64,000 nucleotides of DNA from Chaetorhynchus papuensis (Eukaryota > Chordata > Aves > Passeriformes > Rhipiduridae). The notes beneath the pieces are model-generated. The model worked only from the letters and a program-made list of their open reading frames with translations, was not told the DNA's origin and searched no databases. The DNA lies in assembly GCA_013396525.1 (NCBI GenBank), contig VWYX01000272.1, positions 457,825 through 521,824 on the forward strand. The letters are read 5' to 3'. Position numbers and translations under genes: made by a program. This document shows, piece after piece, positions 35,735 to 48,899 of this stretch (position 1 is its first letter; each line of letters starts with the position of its first letter).

Positions 35735-38700
35735 GTAGATGATTTTATACCAGCAGCTCTTATAGACATTAATATTTTTATTTTCGCTTTTTGTGTAGTA
35801 GTGTTGCACATCAGATTAAGGTGAGATTGTAGTGAAACAGTTTTGTTTCATGATGTGCTACTTTATGATGGAAACCAAAATACTGCTTCATATGAATAGA
35901 CTTAATTAGAAGTAATTTCCATAATTCCTTGCTTTGTGGAATTGCACATGCACAACTAGCTGAACGTAAATTAATTCAGTTCAGATTTTAGCATCCTAAA
36001 TCACACAGTGAAAACTCAAATGCAATTAATTATTGGTATGGGAAGGCAATTTAGAAAAATACGTTTAAGAACAAACATCATGCACTTAAACATAAAAAGA
36101 AGTGGTGAAAAAATGATATGAATGTCTGGTGAGTTACATGCATCTAACCATGAAGGCCCATGAGAGTTCTGTCCCAGGTTTGATGCACACAGAAGTCAGC
36201 AGCTTTGGATGCTGGTGAGAGAAGCACTCACTTGAAGCCGTCAGCTTCTGTCCTTGTTTGTTGGGAAGGAATACAATGTTGTTGATAATTTCTTCCATCG
36301 AGGATCTACTTGGCATCTCTTTTATATGTTTAGTAAACATGCTTTACATCTCCGTGCTTTTTATTGACCTATGGCTCCAAATTTTCTATATATGGTGACC
36401 TTACAGAGGTTAGATATTTTTGTTCTTTGTTCTTTTTGTTGTCCCCAAACCCAGTTTTCTCCTGCTCCCAATCTGCATTTCTTTAGCTGTCCATTTGTGA
36501 TTTATTTTTATCTCTGGAGCATATTGGGCTGGAAGAGCTGAAGATTCAGTAGAATAGACACAGTATTTCAAAGTGTATGAGGAAACTTTCCAAAGGAATT
36601 AATGGCATTAGGAATCAGAGGTAGAGCTTGTTTGTGTGAACAAAGTAGTATAAAAAGAAGCTCAATTACAACTTTTTTTCCCCTTTCCATTTGCTTGTGT
36701 TATTACAGGGAAAAATTAACCCTGCTATTTCCATTTGTATCAGCTGCTGTCTTGCTGTTACCTCCTGATACAGATCACACTGTTAGAAAAGACTTGGCTA
36801 TGACAGGCTAAACAAAGAAAATCTACTGCTTCCCATACTTGTGACTGGCAGGAAGCAAAAAATAATCAGGGTATAACCCTCAAAACAGAGGCATTTCTGC
36901 CTCTGCTTTTATTAAAAAAAACCAGGCAGTTCAGCACATGAAGGCAGGGCTGGATGCTGGATATGAAAAGGGTGTTGAACACATTAGATATGGAAGCAGA
37001 GTTCTAGGATATTCTCTTTAATGTACCTGTTTTAAGACTAAATTGTCTACAATAGATGGGAAAATCCACCTCTGTACAGACTAACAATTTAAACAAAGGT
37101 ACACAGTCAGTACTAGAAAAAGGTACAGATCTGGATCTTGGATCTTCAAGGTCCATATTTTAGTTCTAAGGGTACATTTTACATAGATTTCTTGAAATTC
37201 ATATGTACTTTTCTAAGACTAATGTAGAAACTTCTGAACTATCTGGTTCTTCAGTGATAAAAATAGCAAAATACGTAAATCCTTTTGCTGAACTGTCTTA
37301 ATTTGGGAATTTTCTGATAGTCTTGTCTCTGAAATTTAACAAGCTGAAGTGTTCCAATAGCATTGGCAAAGTTCTTGACTCGGGCAGTCACTGCTTCTGA
37401 ACTCTCAGGACAATTTTGCATTAATTAACAGCACAAGCTGAGATGTGTTAGGTCTGAAACAGCTGGCATTTTCAATCTAAAAATCTAAGATTCTGTAATA
37501 ATAAAGAAGTTCATTTGTCTGGAAGTCTTTGGCTTCAGGTTTAAATGACACCTTTAATGAGTTCAAGGTGTTAAAATCCTTTTTAAGGATTAAGGTGTAG
37601 ATTTAAGATGGAGTACTTTGGGCAGGAAATTATTTGTTTCCACTTTCTAATCATGACTGACAATTCAACCCTAGAGTATTAGTGGTTTTTATTCATGTCT
37701 GATATTTTTAAGTTTTAAAATGCTTTGATTTGAAGAAGATCCAGTTGAAAGCCCAAAATAAAATATTGGGAGTTAGGATGCTGGATAGCAGCCACATGGA
37801 GGGAATGTGTGTGACAAAGATAGATTAAGGATAGAAGGTGCAGTGGTTGGGAATAGCCAGTAGAGGAAATTTGTTTCAGACTTTATAATTTACTATTATT
37901 TATTTATAATTATTGCTATTGTTTGCTAACACATGTTTTTTTAAGCAAATAATATTTACTGACTGTGAATTTTCTGATGAATCTTCTTAAGAAATACACT
38001 GACTTATTTATTTAAAAAAAATTTAGTTCTTACACTAGTAGATAAATGTCACAAATTGAGTTTTATGAATTCATCACAGGATAGAATAGTATTTTCTGGG
38101 GGAATAAATTCTGATCTAAGAGGAAATGGGTAGGAAGAAGTAGGTGGCAATAGAAGGTCAGTCTTCAACAGATAATCTACTCTGGCTTCGTTGCTATCTT
38201 AAATGAAAATGCAGGAAGAGTGAAAAGCAGAAGTGTAAAACCACCTATACTGGAATAATTGTTAATATTCAATAGCCGTTACTGAGGTAAGTGAATGGAA
38301 AAATCAGAATATTTTTCAGAGTTCAGATTTAAAGCTTTTGGCACAGAAGAAGCTTTTTCACTTTGCACAGTAAATGCATCCTAAAGTTCAAATCTTCAGT
38401 CAGTGGTGATGGAATTAAACAGAAATATGAGATAAGACATATGATTACATCAGTGCACGAAGAGTATATGAAATTAATCTCAAGAATTACAAGGAAAAAC
38501 ATTTTCTAGGAAACCAAGGAGAGTTACAGGGAAACCACATCAGTGCCCAGTTCTGTACTCACTCTCTTGGAAGGTTAGAGGAGGAGCTGTGTGGGAACTG
38601 CTGGGAGTAGGATGAGCTGCTTGGCTGGGCATGGGGCAAGAGAACTTTACCTTGAAAACTTTAAATAAACTTTGACTTGAAAATAAAAGTTAACCCCGAT

Positions 38701-39428
38701 AGTCAAGATGATATAAATATGTCTATATGTCTCTCTTGCACACTAAAGACAGTCCAGAAGAGTGATTTTTTTTTTCTTCCTTTTTGAGTCTTTGTGGAAA
38801 ATAATTCTACCATTCTCTTCAGCTGATTTACCAGAATTGATGAGGACTAAAGTTTGACATGTTTTGCAGCTGCCACTCAAATTAATTTCTGTAAATCAAA
38901 TATTTAAGATGCAGGAATACTGGCTACCTTTTATAAAGCAATTTAATATCTCCAATAAAAACAACTATGTCTTTGTCATTTGGAAAGTGTCATTGTCTTC
39001 ATACAGTTGCAAACTGTATGTAGGAGTATTTGGGATGGTATTTTTCATAAACTAAAAGATTTTTTTTTAAGATAGTAAAGACATATGTTTTTCCAGATAG
39101 TAAATTTTCCTTGCTTTTTCTGTTAGGCTGCATTTAATAAAATTAGCATTTGTTTCTGCTGAACCTTGGGGAAAAATAGTTGGGCTTAATTTTTACCCTG
39201 GGTTTATCACCAGAGCATGTCGGTGGTTTTCATTAATCAGGGTTTTTTTTGTGCAGTGACAAGATTCCTGTTCATATTAGCCATGAGAATAATCCAGGTA
39301 TTACAGTTTATATTGAAAATATTTGTGTAATAAGAATTTCCTCTTTTTTTTTTGTTCTTCCTATCTTTACACTATAGAGGCAAAATTTAAATGAACATCT
39401 GGTTATTTTTTTTTGTTTTCAATATTAG
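35735..39428 (+). other. CFAP47: Intron 10-11
   Basis: 3.7 kb of AT-rich DNA. No repeat family recognised. The short open frames (for example 36134-36340 antisense) lack support. Confidence 0.8.
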
Positions 39429-39563
39429 GCCACTGATATCTGTGATCCAAACCCTATCATGATGCTTATTTTGTGTGTCCACCTGTATGACAATCTCCCT
39501 CACTACTTACCCAAGAGCACCATAGAGTTTACAGGAACTCTTCACACAACTGTGGTTAAACAG
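39429..39563 (+). CDS. CFAP47: CFAP47 window exon 11 (end of CH, start of ASH-like module)
   Basis: The 135-nt, phase-0 exon (45 codons) follows a long T-rich tract and acceptor AATATTAG, with donor GTATTG. The first part (TDICDPNPIMMLILCVHLYD) is the last CH helix pair; the P-x-x-M-x-x-L-x-x-x-L-Y pattern is typical. After a LPHYLPKS hinge the chain turns into beta strands (TIEFTGTLHTTVVKQ), opening an ASH/MSP-like Ig fold completed by exons 12-13. The CH-to-ASH junction therefore falls inside this exon. Confidence 0.95.
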
Positions 39564-40068
39564 GTATTGATAGCATTGAATTTGGATTTGTAATAATGCA
39601 AGGTTAAAACTCTGTTTGTATATATGTGTTTGTACTATGTATAAGCTACAACAAAGAATGAATAGGTTTTGTGTCATTTGGCTAGTAAATACAGAAGAAG
39701 AAAATGTGCATTTTCTGTTTCTATTCTCTTCAGTCTTGGGATTTCACTTCTGCTACAGTTTTTTTCCCTATGCTTGTAAGCATATGAAAAAATCTACGAA
39801 TTTTACGAATCTGAGATCAAAGAGAAGAATAAGAGATTCACGGGCATAGGAGTGCAGTGTACACTGCAGAGTACTGTCAAGAATGAAGGTGGGATAGTCT
39901 GGAGGAAATCTACACTCCTTAGGAAGGAAAATTATCTACCCAGTTATTTGAAGTACTTTCTTATTTTGTGATATTCTTAGTTTGTATTTTGGAACTTACC
40001 TGCAGAACACACCTTTTATAGTCTGCAAAATGAGGAAAAATAGGCTGATGTTGTTTTTGCTGTGATAG
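39564..40068 (+). other. CFAP47: Intron 11-12
   Basis: 505 bp; nothing recognised. Confidence 0.88.
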
Positions 40069-40181
40069 GTGCGCCTGAAAAACCCCAGCAATAATACTTT
40101 GGCCTACAACGCTATTCTTGTGGGAAGAGATGCTGGTGATTTCTCTTTACCTAAGGGAAACGCTGTTACCATTCCCCCTAC
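40069..40181 (+). CDS. CFAP47: CFAP47 window exon 12 (ASH-like module)
   Basis: The 113-nt exon lies between acceptor GCTGTGATAG and donor GTAAGT, ending with two bases (AC) of a Thr codon. It encodes VRLKNPSNNTLAYNAILVG and then RDAGDFSLPKGNAVTIPP. The K-N-P-x-x-x-x-x-x-Y pattern followed by a D-F-x-L strand is the classic ASH/MSP-like signature seen in HYDIN, CFAP65 and other axonemal proteins. Strong donor, short 505-bp intron before it. Confidence 0.95.
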
Positions 40182-42990
40182 GTAAGTAACGACCTGTTGG
40201 TATTATTATTTTTAGCATTACAGAAATAGAAACCTGCTAATTTAAGGGTGGTGGAACACTAGAAATGTGTTCAAATACAGACAGGGCAAAATTAGTCTGT
40301 ATAAGGGTCAGGCTTTTCTCCTTAACCTAGAACAAATCTAGAGTAATATTTCAGTGGGACTCTTGCAGTTGAGCTCAATGGAGCTTTAAGAGCAATACAG
40401 AAGCCTTCAGATCATTACAGAAGTCATCTCTCTCCAGTACATATATTTTTTTCCAATGTATCAAAACTTGATTCACATTTTGTACATCAATGCATTGTAG
40501 AAGCATGAGCAGGTAAATTTTTTTTTCTTCTGAGGTCTCAGATTTTGGTTCTAATTCTTAATTTAAGCATGAATGGGATTTAAAGAGACCATGACAGAGG
40601 TTTGAGTAGTAGTACATTGCATCATTTTGCCCCCATCCTTCCTCCCCACTAAGATGGATGTGGTGTAGTTATTTGTTCATCTTACATGTCTGAGAGCCAT
40701 CTAAGGATTTGAGAGATTTAATTTTGGGAAAGTGTTAGGATATCATTTCTGGTAGCAGGAATACTCATGGCATGTCACCATCTCTTTGTTTTTGTTCACT
40801 TAGTACATTTTGCTCTTTCTATGCTGTGCAGCTTTATGAATAAATACAGGAATTTCATTAATCCTTGTTTAACTAGTGAAGACAAGAGGGATGTAGTGGT
40901 GTCCCTGGCTGTCAGTTAAGAGTTTTTAAGTTTATCTGAAAGATATTCATTTACACATAAAATGGATTAGAGATTGTAAGAAGGAAAAAAAAAAGGTCAA
41001 CATTTGTATGAAAATAAACTGTGAAGGAGAAAAAGAAATCAAATATAGATGGTCAAATTCAAGAACACTCAACATAAATACAGTGCTCTTTAAGGGCCAT
41101 CAATATGTCAGTATAAATTACATGCCTATTATAACTATATGCAAAGGGAATAACAAATAATGCTATGTTTTCAGCAAGCTGTGAGGCTGATTAGATTCCA
41201 TTTTCTTTGCAATTACTTCAAATAAGTGTTATTATATAAGTGTAATCGTGGAAAATATCATGTGTTTCTGTGAAAGGTCAATACCATGGCTATTTTTCAC
41301 TTCACCTTTAAAAAACACCCAAAACAAACCACAAAGCGAAATCAAGACAGAAGAAAACATGCATAGCCTTGTTGCTGATCTGCTTGGCATTATATATAGC
41401 AAAAAATATTTGAAAACTTGCATAGAAATAAAAACCTGTGGAAATGCCAGTCATGCATGGTAACCTCTGCCAAGTTTATCATAATGTCATGATCACTAGA
41501 TGAAAAATAGGTTCTTTGTAATTAATAGCTTAATATTCTCCTGCAAGTGTTTAAAAATTCCAAGAATTGAAGAGATTTGTGGGAGTCTTGCAGGTTCTAT
41601 GTGTTAGATCAACGTAGGTGTGTTTGGAAATTATAGTAATGTGAATAACATTCTCAGGGTAGCTGAGTTTTATATGTTGCATATGGCATCATTAGTTCTT
41701 GATCTGAGATTCCCACTCTCCAGGGCACTGCACTTTGCCATGTAGACTTGCAGTTCACAACAGGAATAGCATAAAACCCCAAGATTATAGAACAATTCCG
41801 TAAGACAAATTTTCCCTCACTTTGGATTGACCACAACACAGATTAATAGATGAAACTAAGCAACGTTGTGGTTTTGCCACAGAAGGCAACAATGCAAATC
41901 CAAATTCTCAGCTGTTGCAAGAGTCAGAGGGCAAAGATCAGGCAGAAAGTTCTGTACACTGCAGTTGCCTGTCGTTTTTATTTGTGACCAGAGCAGACTT
42001 CTTTAATCTTGATCCTTAAGGTGGCTTTGGGGGGGTCTATGTCTCAGGCAATTTATTCCCCTGGGTGCCTGCATCACAGCATGTTTTTTCCAGGACACAT
42101 TGAAGGGTGAGGTGACCTAGGAGCCTCAGACTCTGGGGGGCTTAGCAACTCTTCAGTGTCATAAATGGCACTGTCTGGGGACTCTGCAGTAGGAACATGA
42201 AAGCTGTGGGAGCCAGGGTTACAGAACTTCCAGAATTTCATCATCAATATTCAGAAATTACAGTCTGAGACTTTCTGTCTTCTTAAGACTAATCTCAAAT
42301 TCAGAGAGACATTTTGAGAGCTTCAAAGTGAGAGCTTCAGGCACTAAAGTTTTCTTATTGTTCTTGCTTCTTTGAAGGACTGACGCAAATAAAGTCTAAA
42401 TTTGTCCCTGGTTTAAACTCTCATTCTGTGTGGTCTTCTCCAGTTTTCCTATTAGAGAGAAGCTGTTGCTTGTACAAGAGAACTTTGTTTTTTCTGCCTC
42501 TTAGTTACTCAGCTTTACTAATTATTCTGAAGGGGTTTTTAACCAATTTCTTTCTCACTCTTCAATGATAATTTGATTAAAACTATCTAGACCTGCCCCA
42601 CAAAATGCCTAACAGGATGTCTGACTGCTTAACTCAGGAAAACCTATTCAAATAGAGGAGCATAAATTGGATCAGTTGTTAACTTATGGTGATACTTTAA
42701 TGAAAGAGAACTTCCTGTGCTAGTGTGTGTGTGGAGAAAAATTAAGCTATGTGCTGATGTAAAAAGCAATATGGATTCAGTATTGCTCTTTATCTATACA
42801 GTTCTTTTATTGGAATGTTTTAAGGTACTCTTAGGCAGAAGATTATACTACAACAAAGTATTTCTGAAGAAACAAATTACTTTCTTTTCTAGGACCCTTC
42901 CCTTAAAAAGACTTTGAAATGTGCTCCTGAAATTACATTTCTGAGTAATTTGAGTCCCAGTATTGTGCTTTTTTTTTTTTTTTTTAATAG
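40182..42990 (+). other. CFAP47: Intron 12-13
   Basis: 2.8 kb. A modestly GC-richer stretch at about 41990-42240 has no recognised identity. It ends in a T17 run (42969-42985) that serves as the polypyrimidine tract of exon 13. Confidence 0.85.
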
Positions 42991-43141
42991 GAAACAAGGC
43001 TTTGTAAATGTGGAATTCACAATTCGTTTCCTGCACCCTGCTGAAGCAGTGTTGATACTGATCTCAAATAAAGTTGATAGAGTAGATGGTGCCACACTGA
43101 CATTCTCTCTGAAATCTGAAGTTAAGAATATTGAGCCTGTT
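42991..43141 (+). CDS. CFAP47: CFAP47 window exon 13 (ASH-like module)
   Basis: The 151-nt exon begins after an uninterrupted T17 tract and the acceptor AATAG; the first base completes the split Thr codon. It ends in phase 0 at donor GTAAGT. The translation runs KQGFVNVEFTIRFLHPAEAV, a LILISNKVDR turn, and LTFSLKSEVKNIEPV. These are the back strands of the Ig-like fold opened in exons 11-12; the F-x-P/H-P-x-E-A-x-L-x-L pattern is typical of the module's closing half. Confidence 0.94.
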
Positions 43142-43819
43142 GTAAGTTTATGTGTGTATGATTAATATTATTGCAAAAATATTTTTATTCCATACATTAT
43201 ATCAAACAAAAGGGAACTGAGATAAGAATGAAAATGTGAGTTACTGTCTGCATTAGCCTTTGAACTATGAATTTTCAGATTTCCAATATTGGACTGTGTA
43301 CATTCAGGAAAAAATGTAGAGGAATATGTAAGATTCCTAAGAACATAAATAAGATTCCTAAGAACATAAATCACATTTGGATCCTGAATAAATTGTAAAA
43401 ATTTGCACTAATTGCTCTGAAAAGAAATCTGGAGCCCTTTCAGCATATGAATGTTATTGGAAATTCTGTTAATGGGAATGCTGGTCTTCTTCATCCTAAT
43501 GATTTCTGATGTCACATGTAGATGGACCACAAGCTTTTGTTAGATGTTCCTGAATTTATTTGTGCTTTTTAACCACAGAGACTCTGTAGTTGTCAGATAT
43601 GTCCCAGTCATGGCAGGTAGGCCCATGTTTGTAATCCAAATTCATCTGGATAAACTTCGGAACTTAGATGGTGTTTAAGTGATCCCCTTTTTTTTAGCCC
43701 CTCTGACTCTGTTAGAAAGGAAGGTTGGGGCAAGAGAATAAATAGAGGACATGGAAAGATAAGAAGGAAAAAATGATGATAACTTGATTCTTGGCCTTGT
43801 GTTTTTTGTTCTCTTTTAG
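43142..43819 (+). other. CFAP47: Intron 13-14
   Basis: 678 bp with one 21-bp tandem duplication (43330-43371); otherwise nothing recognised. Confidence 0.88.
43330..43371. repeat. 21-bp tandem duplication
   Basis: AAGATTCCTAAGAACATAAA plus T occurs twice in direct succession without a mismatch. Confidence 0.95.
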
Positions 43820-43908
43820 GGTATGATAAAGTGCAAATCCCCATGTTATGAGCTGAAGAAATTTAACCTAAATATTACTAACCCCTTCAAAACTGATGGC
43901 ATATTCAG
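43820..43908 (+). CDS. CFAP47: CFAP47 window exon 14
   Basis: The 89-nt exon follows acceptor TTCTCTTTTAG and ends at donor GTAGTG with two bases (AG) of a Ser codon. It encodes GMIKCKSPCYELKKFNLNI followed by TNPFKTDGIF, again the N-P-F-x-x-x-G-x-F strand pair that begins an ASH/MSP-like module. The donor departs from consensus at +4 and +5, but no better one is close and exon 15 fits the phase. Confidence 0.92.
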
Positions 43909-45469
43909 GTAGTGCTGTAAAGAGAAGTCTTTAATGATCATGCTGTTTTATCCACTCTTTTCCATAATTTTCTTCTTCTCCTTAAAAATGTAAAACCTGG
44001 AGGTTAAATAATAGGGATTTACATTCCCAAAATTGTTACAAGCACTATGAAGTGGAAGCTATCAGAATGAATAAAGAAGATAAATAAGCCTTAATTGAAA
44101 TCCGTCTCAGTGTAAGCAGTAAAGCTGGAGCTTTAATCAAACAGAGTTCATGAACCCTGCTTGTATTTTTGTGTTTGGCTGAGGTCCAGCAGAATTACAA
44201 AGAGAAACAAGCCATGTTAATTAATAAGAGGTTATTTTTTTCCCCAATCTGCTTTATCCTGCTGTTTAAGTTATTAAGCATGCAAAAGAAAAAAAATGCT
44301 TTTGCCTTGAGGCTTGCATCATTATCAGTTATTCTAATTTTTAATTTGTATTCATCATAGCTGCAACAACTGCAGAGTTATAAATGTTGCTTTCCTTAAT
44401 ACAAAGGAAATAGATAGTTGTACCCCTTTAAAATCTGTTTATGTGATCTGACTCCATATTTTGTCTTTAGTCTGTAGAACTAAGCATTGGTTCATCTCAT
44501 TCATTTATTTGCAAGAACCATCTTTTGTATTATTTTTAACTTTTTTTTTTTTTCTGCGACATGAATATACATGTTGCAGAAGCTGCAAATTAAATTTCTC
44601 TTTCCCCCACAGAATAGGACTGGTATATACAAATAACAACAACAATAAAAATCCTGTAACAGGAATGTTTCCACTGCTCCAGCAATGTCCTCTGGCACAA
44701 GCCTTGTGTGTAGGAATCCTATGAGTTTAATTAGCTTCTGTCTTTTTATTTTGAAGTCCTTGAGGTGGCCAGTGAGGCTGAATCAGTCCTATGATTTGGA
44801 TAACTCTCTTGGAAATGATCAGTGAAGTGATGATAGTTTTATGTAGAATTTTAGAATGTTTTATGAAGAATTTAGTTTTATGCAGTTAAGTTTTATATCA
44901 TTCAAAAGCTACTTGACAACGACGTTAAGTCATTATCAATTTGGGCAACATTTGAAGCAGTAATCTAAAGTCAAAATTCTTTGTATCATGCTTCCAGTGT
45001 TTTGAACAATCTAGTGTTTCATCAGGGGGTATAATGTTTACTTGCAAATAACACTAAGAAATGCTAGTTTGATACCAAGGGAAAAGATCTTTTACAGAAA
45101 AACTGGGGTTAAACCACAACAAGTACTTTTAAAGCATCTTTAATTGAAAATAATAAGCTTTTTTACTGAGCCTGCATTTAAAAGTTAGAATAAATGGAGT
45201 TTCCTCTTCATTTTGCAAGTTAAAAATGCAGTCATTATGTGTGCTTGTCATACTCCAGGGTAATTTTGCTGGAATCCACACAATATTTAGTGCACCCAGA
45301 GAAAGTATGTCAAGCCAGGCAAGTAAAGCAAGAGCAAAAAGTTAGGTAAGTTCCAGATAACGATTGCTAATTACAATATATTGGATCATACAATTCTATT
45401 AGTTTTACCTGCTTGTGCATAGCTGTGTACTATTTGTTGTAAAGAATTCCAGTTTAGGACATGGAAATA

Positions 45470-45800
45470 TCTCAGAAGATGCCCAAGCAGTTCCTGGGCA
45501 GTGGGGGGCCCTCCTGGCCAGCTCTGCCTGGTTTTCATGCTGAGCTTGATGTTCTGTGTTGTCCCTTTGGCCACTCCAGTTCAGCCATCCTGGCCATGCT
45601 CCTTCACGGCTTCCTGGGAATCTGCTCCCTGGCACAGCATGGGAAGCTGAAATGTCCTTGACTTGGAGTAAGCGCTGCTCAGCAACAACTGAAACATCAG
45701 TGTGTTATCAACATTATTCTCATCCTATTCTGAAACACAGCACTGTGTCAGCTACTAAGAAAAAAAGTGAATTCTACCCAGCTGAAACCAGGACAGTACT
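45470..45800. mobile_element. Avian retroelement fragment (probably LTR)
   Basis: GC-rich start (GGCAGTGGGGGGCCCTCCTG), then CTTGGAGTAAGCGCTGCTCA, AACATCAGTGTGTTATCAAC and GCTGAAACCAGGACAGTACT. I recall this order of motifs from a dispersed avian LTR element ending in GAAACCAGGACA. The + strand open frames here are repeat-derived. Family and ends are not settled. Confidence 0.6.
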
Positions 45801-46078
45801 GCAAAAATGCTATAAACAGATTTTTTTTAAAAAAGTTCTTCTTTAGTTATTCTTTCTTTCTTTATTTAATAATTTAAAGTATTTTCCGCAATTTGGGTCA
45901 TGTCATTTTTAAAGCTCCTGTAAACATTCAAAATCCTGAAACACTTATTCAAGGATTATTGGGAAGTATCATAAACTACTACCTCATCAATACTGTAGGT
46001 TGAATTGTAATTATAGGGATGGTCCACAGCCACGTCATGAAATGCAGACTATTTTACAAATTCCTTTTGAAAAAAATT

Positions 46079-46092
46079 AAAAAAAAAAAAAA
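46079..46092. repeat. A-rich homopolymer
   Basis: About 14 consecutive A, with further A-rich sequence around it; no adjacent retrocopy recognised. Confidence 0.8.
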
Positions 46093-48644
46093 GAACAATT
46101 TAAAAACAGAAAAATAATGAACATTTCATTATTAAGGAAAAACATACACATATTTTAACTGGAAATAGTTTTCTAAAGTGTAATTTATACTACACTTTCC
46201 GCTAAATTAAATAAGTGTATAACAATTGTTGAAATAGAAAAGGATTTTTTAATCATCTTGCTTACTTCAGCTTAATTTATCCCCAGACAATCAGTCTAAA
46301 TCGTGTAATTTTAGTCACACATCCAGATCTCATTCTTACTGAGATTGATTTCAGGGTATCTTAAGTCTTTAGAAATTTCCAGCACTGATTTGCCGTATTT
46401 TTAGATGTTTCTGTCATCTATGGTAGCAGAAGCCTCTTAAATGCCGCTTTACAGAAGATTTTTTTCTTGAACGGAACAAACTTCTCAAATTTGTGTTAAA
46501 AAAAGTAGTGTATGTTTATTTCATAATTGATCAGTAAGAAGATTTTGCCCTCAGTCATTTTAATTCTTTTGGTAAATCCAGAACATGCCGTGTACGAACT
46601 GAGGGCCGATTTCTCCAAGTGCTCTGTAAGCATGAAACTACCGTAAAATCAGTGCTTGCCCTTTGGCTAGCTGTGTCTGTGAGACTGATGTCAGGACCAA
46701 GGCATGCAAATGACAACTTACTCATCCCAGCATGACCAGCTGGGCTCAGAGCTCCTTCTGCATCCTCATCCTGTGTCTCCAGATATGTCAGATCCACTTT
46801 AAACCTCACTGTAGGAAGCTTTGCCTGGCAGGTGTCCATTTTACCTCCCAGCTTTGCCCTCTGGCAGTGGCACAGGCATTGAAATGGTCTCATTGAGACC
46901 AGAGAGGAGTCCAGTCTTTAGTCATTGTGGCATGGGCTCATCGTAGTGTGACTGGAAAGGTCCCAGTCGAGCTAGAGCCCTGAGGAACTATGTCCTTGCT
47001 GGGACACAGCACTGTCTAAGCCCAAATATTAAACAGTAGCCCATGTCCTTCAGTGGTTGAAGGCAAGACCTCTCTATTCATGGAGAACTGGATGGTGTTT
47101 GCTGAGAAGCACAGTATTTCTTTTTTTAGTCCAGTTGACATAGTTTTTCTTTTAAGTATACTAGGCCAAGATTTTTTCAAGTTATCCACTTTTCTGTGCT
47201 TTTCCAAGCCCTTGACACTTCAGTTATTATCCTTGGTCTACATCTGTGTGCTAGCACGGTCTGCTCCCTGTGGGGGAAGGAAAACCAGGTGCAGAGAAGC
47301 ACACCACATGGCCCAGAAATTCTGTGTAATGTAAAACTACCCACAGCTTTCAAGCATGTTGGTATTTTTAAATTCTACCCATTAGAAAAAAAAGTATCAA
47401 ATGACAGTAGAAGTTCAAGGTTACATTTAATAGCTAACTTTTCCTTCATAGATTTCCTCCTGTAAAACTAGGAAGTGGTAAAGATATACCAATGTTTCAC
47501 TAATAGTCCTATTCTAAGACCATGACTAAGCAGATTAACATATGCAGTACAGTGTCCATAAGGCTGTTTCATGATTGCACAGACTGATTTGCAAACAAGC
47601 TGTGAGTGTTGATAAATATTTTTACACGAAAAAAAAATTCTAAACCAAAAAAATAAAAATGAATGAATTAATTTCAAATCAAGCTCTGCATTGTTTATAG
47701 CTTCTTACTGTTAAATTAATTACCTTTTTTTTTTTTTTAAACTAGAGATAATATCAGGAATTCCAAAGAATTTCAATTTTCTGAATTTTATTCTTACATT
47801 TTTGTTCTAAGCTGTTTCACGTGCCAAGGAAAGAATTATGTTATGCAGAATACCTGTATTTACTTACTGGAAGAATAAAAAAAAAATTAGGATCTAAAAA
47901 TTGTGTCCCTGTGTAATATGAAATAGCTCATTAATACTTGTTTCAGAAAATACCGTTTACAAATATGTTATCAGGAATCATTACAATTCTGGTTTATATT
48001 TGATGTAAAAGAAATCCATCTACTCTAAGCCTTACTACCTATTTTGGGCAGCTCCTGTTTTAGTTTCTATCCTACTCTTTGTTCTGAGATCACAAACTGT
48101 TCCACAGAGTGTGAAAACTGGTGAATATCTTAGATGTGAATTTTGTTCAAATGTTTCAGTGTTTTCAATGCATTTCTAAGCAGTTTGTTGTATCCCTTCT
48201 CTCTAACAAGATGTTTGCTTGCTAAACATCCTAAAGTTCATTGATTAAGTTGCTGCTCTGTGAATTTAAGATTTCCTTATGGTGTCTGGCACTTTTTTTT
48301 CCCTCTCAGTGATATATAAAATCTGGAGCTATAAGGGACTGAAAAGATCATCTAGTAAATTCTGTTCCAAATGCATAAAGGAAAGTAATTTTCTTTTTCT
48401 GAGAATTCTTTGGATGGAAAACAGAGTTGTTGGCTTGTCTGAAGCCTGGATTGAAGACTAAAGGCACACCATTACATATGGATAGCTCATATGCCATGAT
48501 GATGTGTGCACACTCCCTGTGTTGATTGCAGAGATGATTTTCCTTTTAATCTGGATTTTTGGCACACCTGATGACATTGTGGTGTTATGTTGGAATAGGT
48601 ATCTGACAACTCAGGTAGCAGATACTAGGCTCTTACTGATGCAA

Positions 48645-48705
48645 ATGTATGGAAGTGGATTGGAACTAAATGATCTTTAAAGTCCCTTCCAATCCAAGCT
48701 GTGAT
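48645..48705 (+). mobile_element. CR1 LINE 3' end fragment
   Basis: GTGGATTGGAACTAAATGAT followed by CTTTAAAGTCCCTTCCAATC is the sense CR1 tail; the terminal repeats are eroded. Confidence 0.8.
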
Positions 48706-48899
48706 TTTAATTTGAACTGGTTAGAATAAACCACAGCAAGAATAAATTGGAAGTATTCACACCTCAACCAGGAAACTGAGAGGTGCCCTCATTAACCCAT
48801 CCTCACCTGCAACATACTCTTGAACTTTTTGTTCATTTAATGAACGGGTAAATAACCTTGTTTTGTTAGCAAAAAACCCAAAACCAAATGAGGGGCAAT

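Noticed and set aside
45461..45846. Frames of 66-96 codons as a small gene
   Set aside because: They coincide with an LTR-like repeat fragment and are unlike any protein I recognise.
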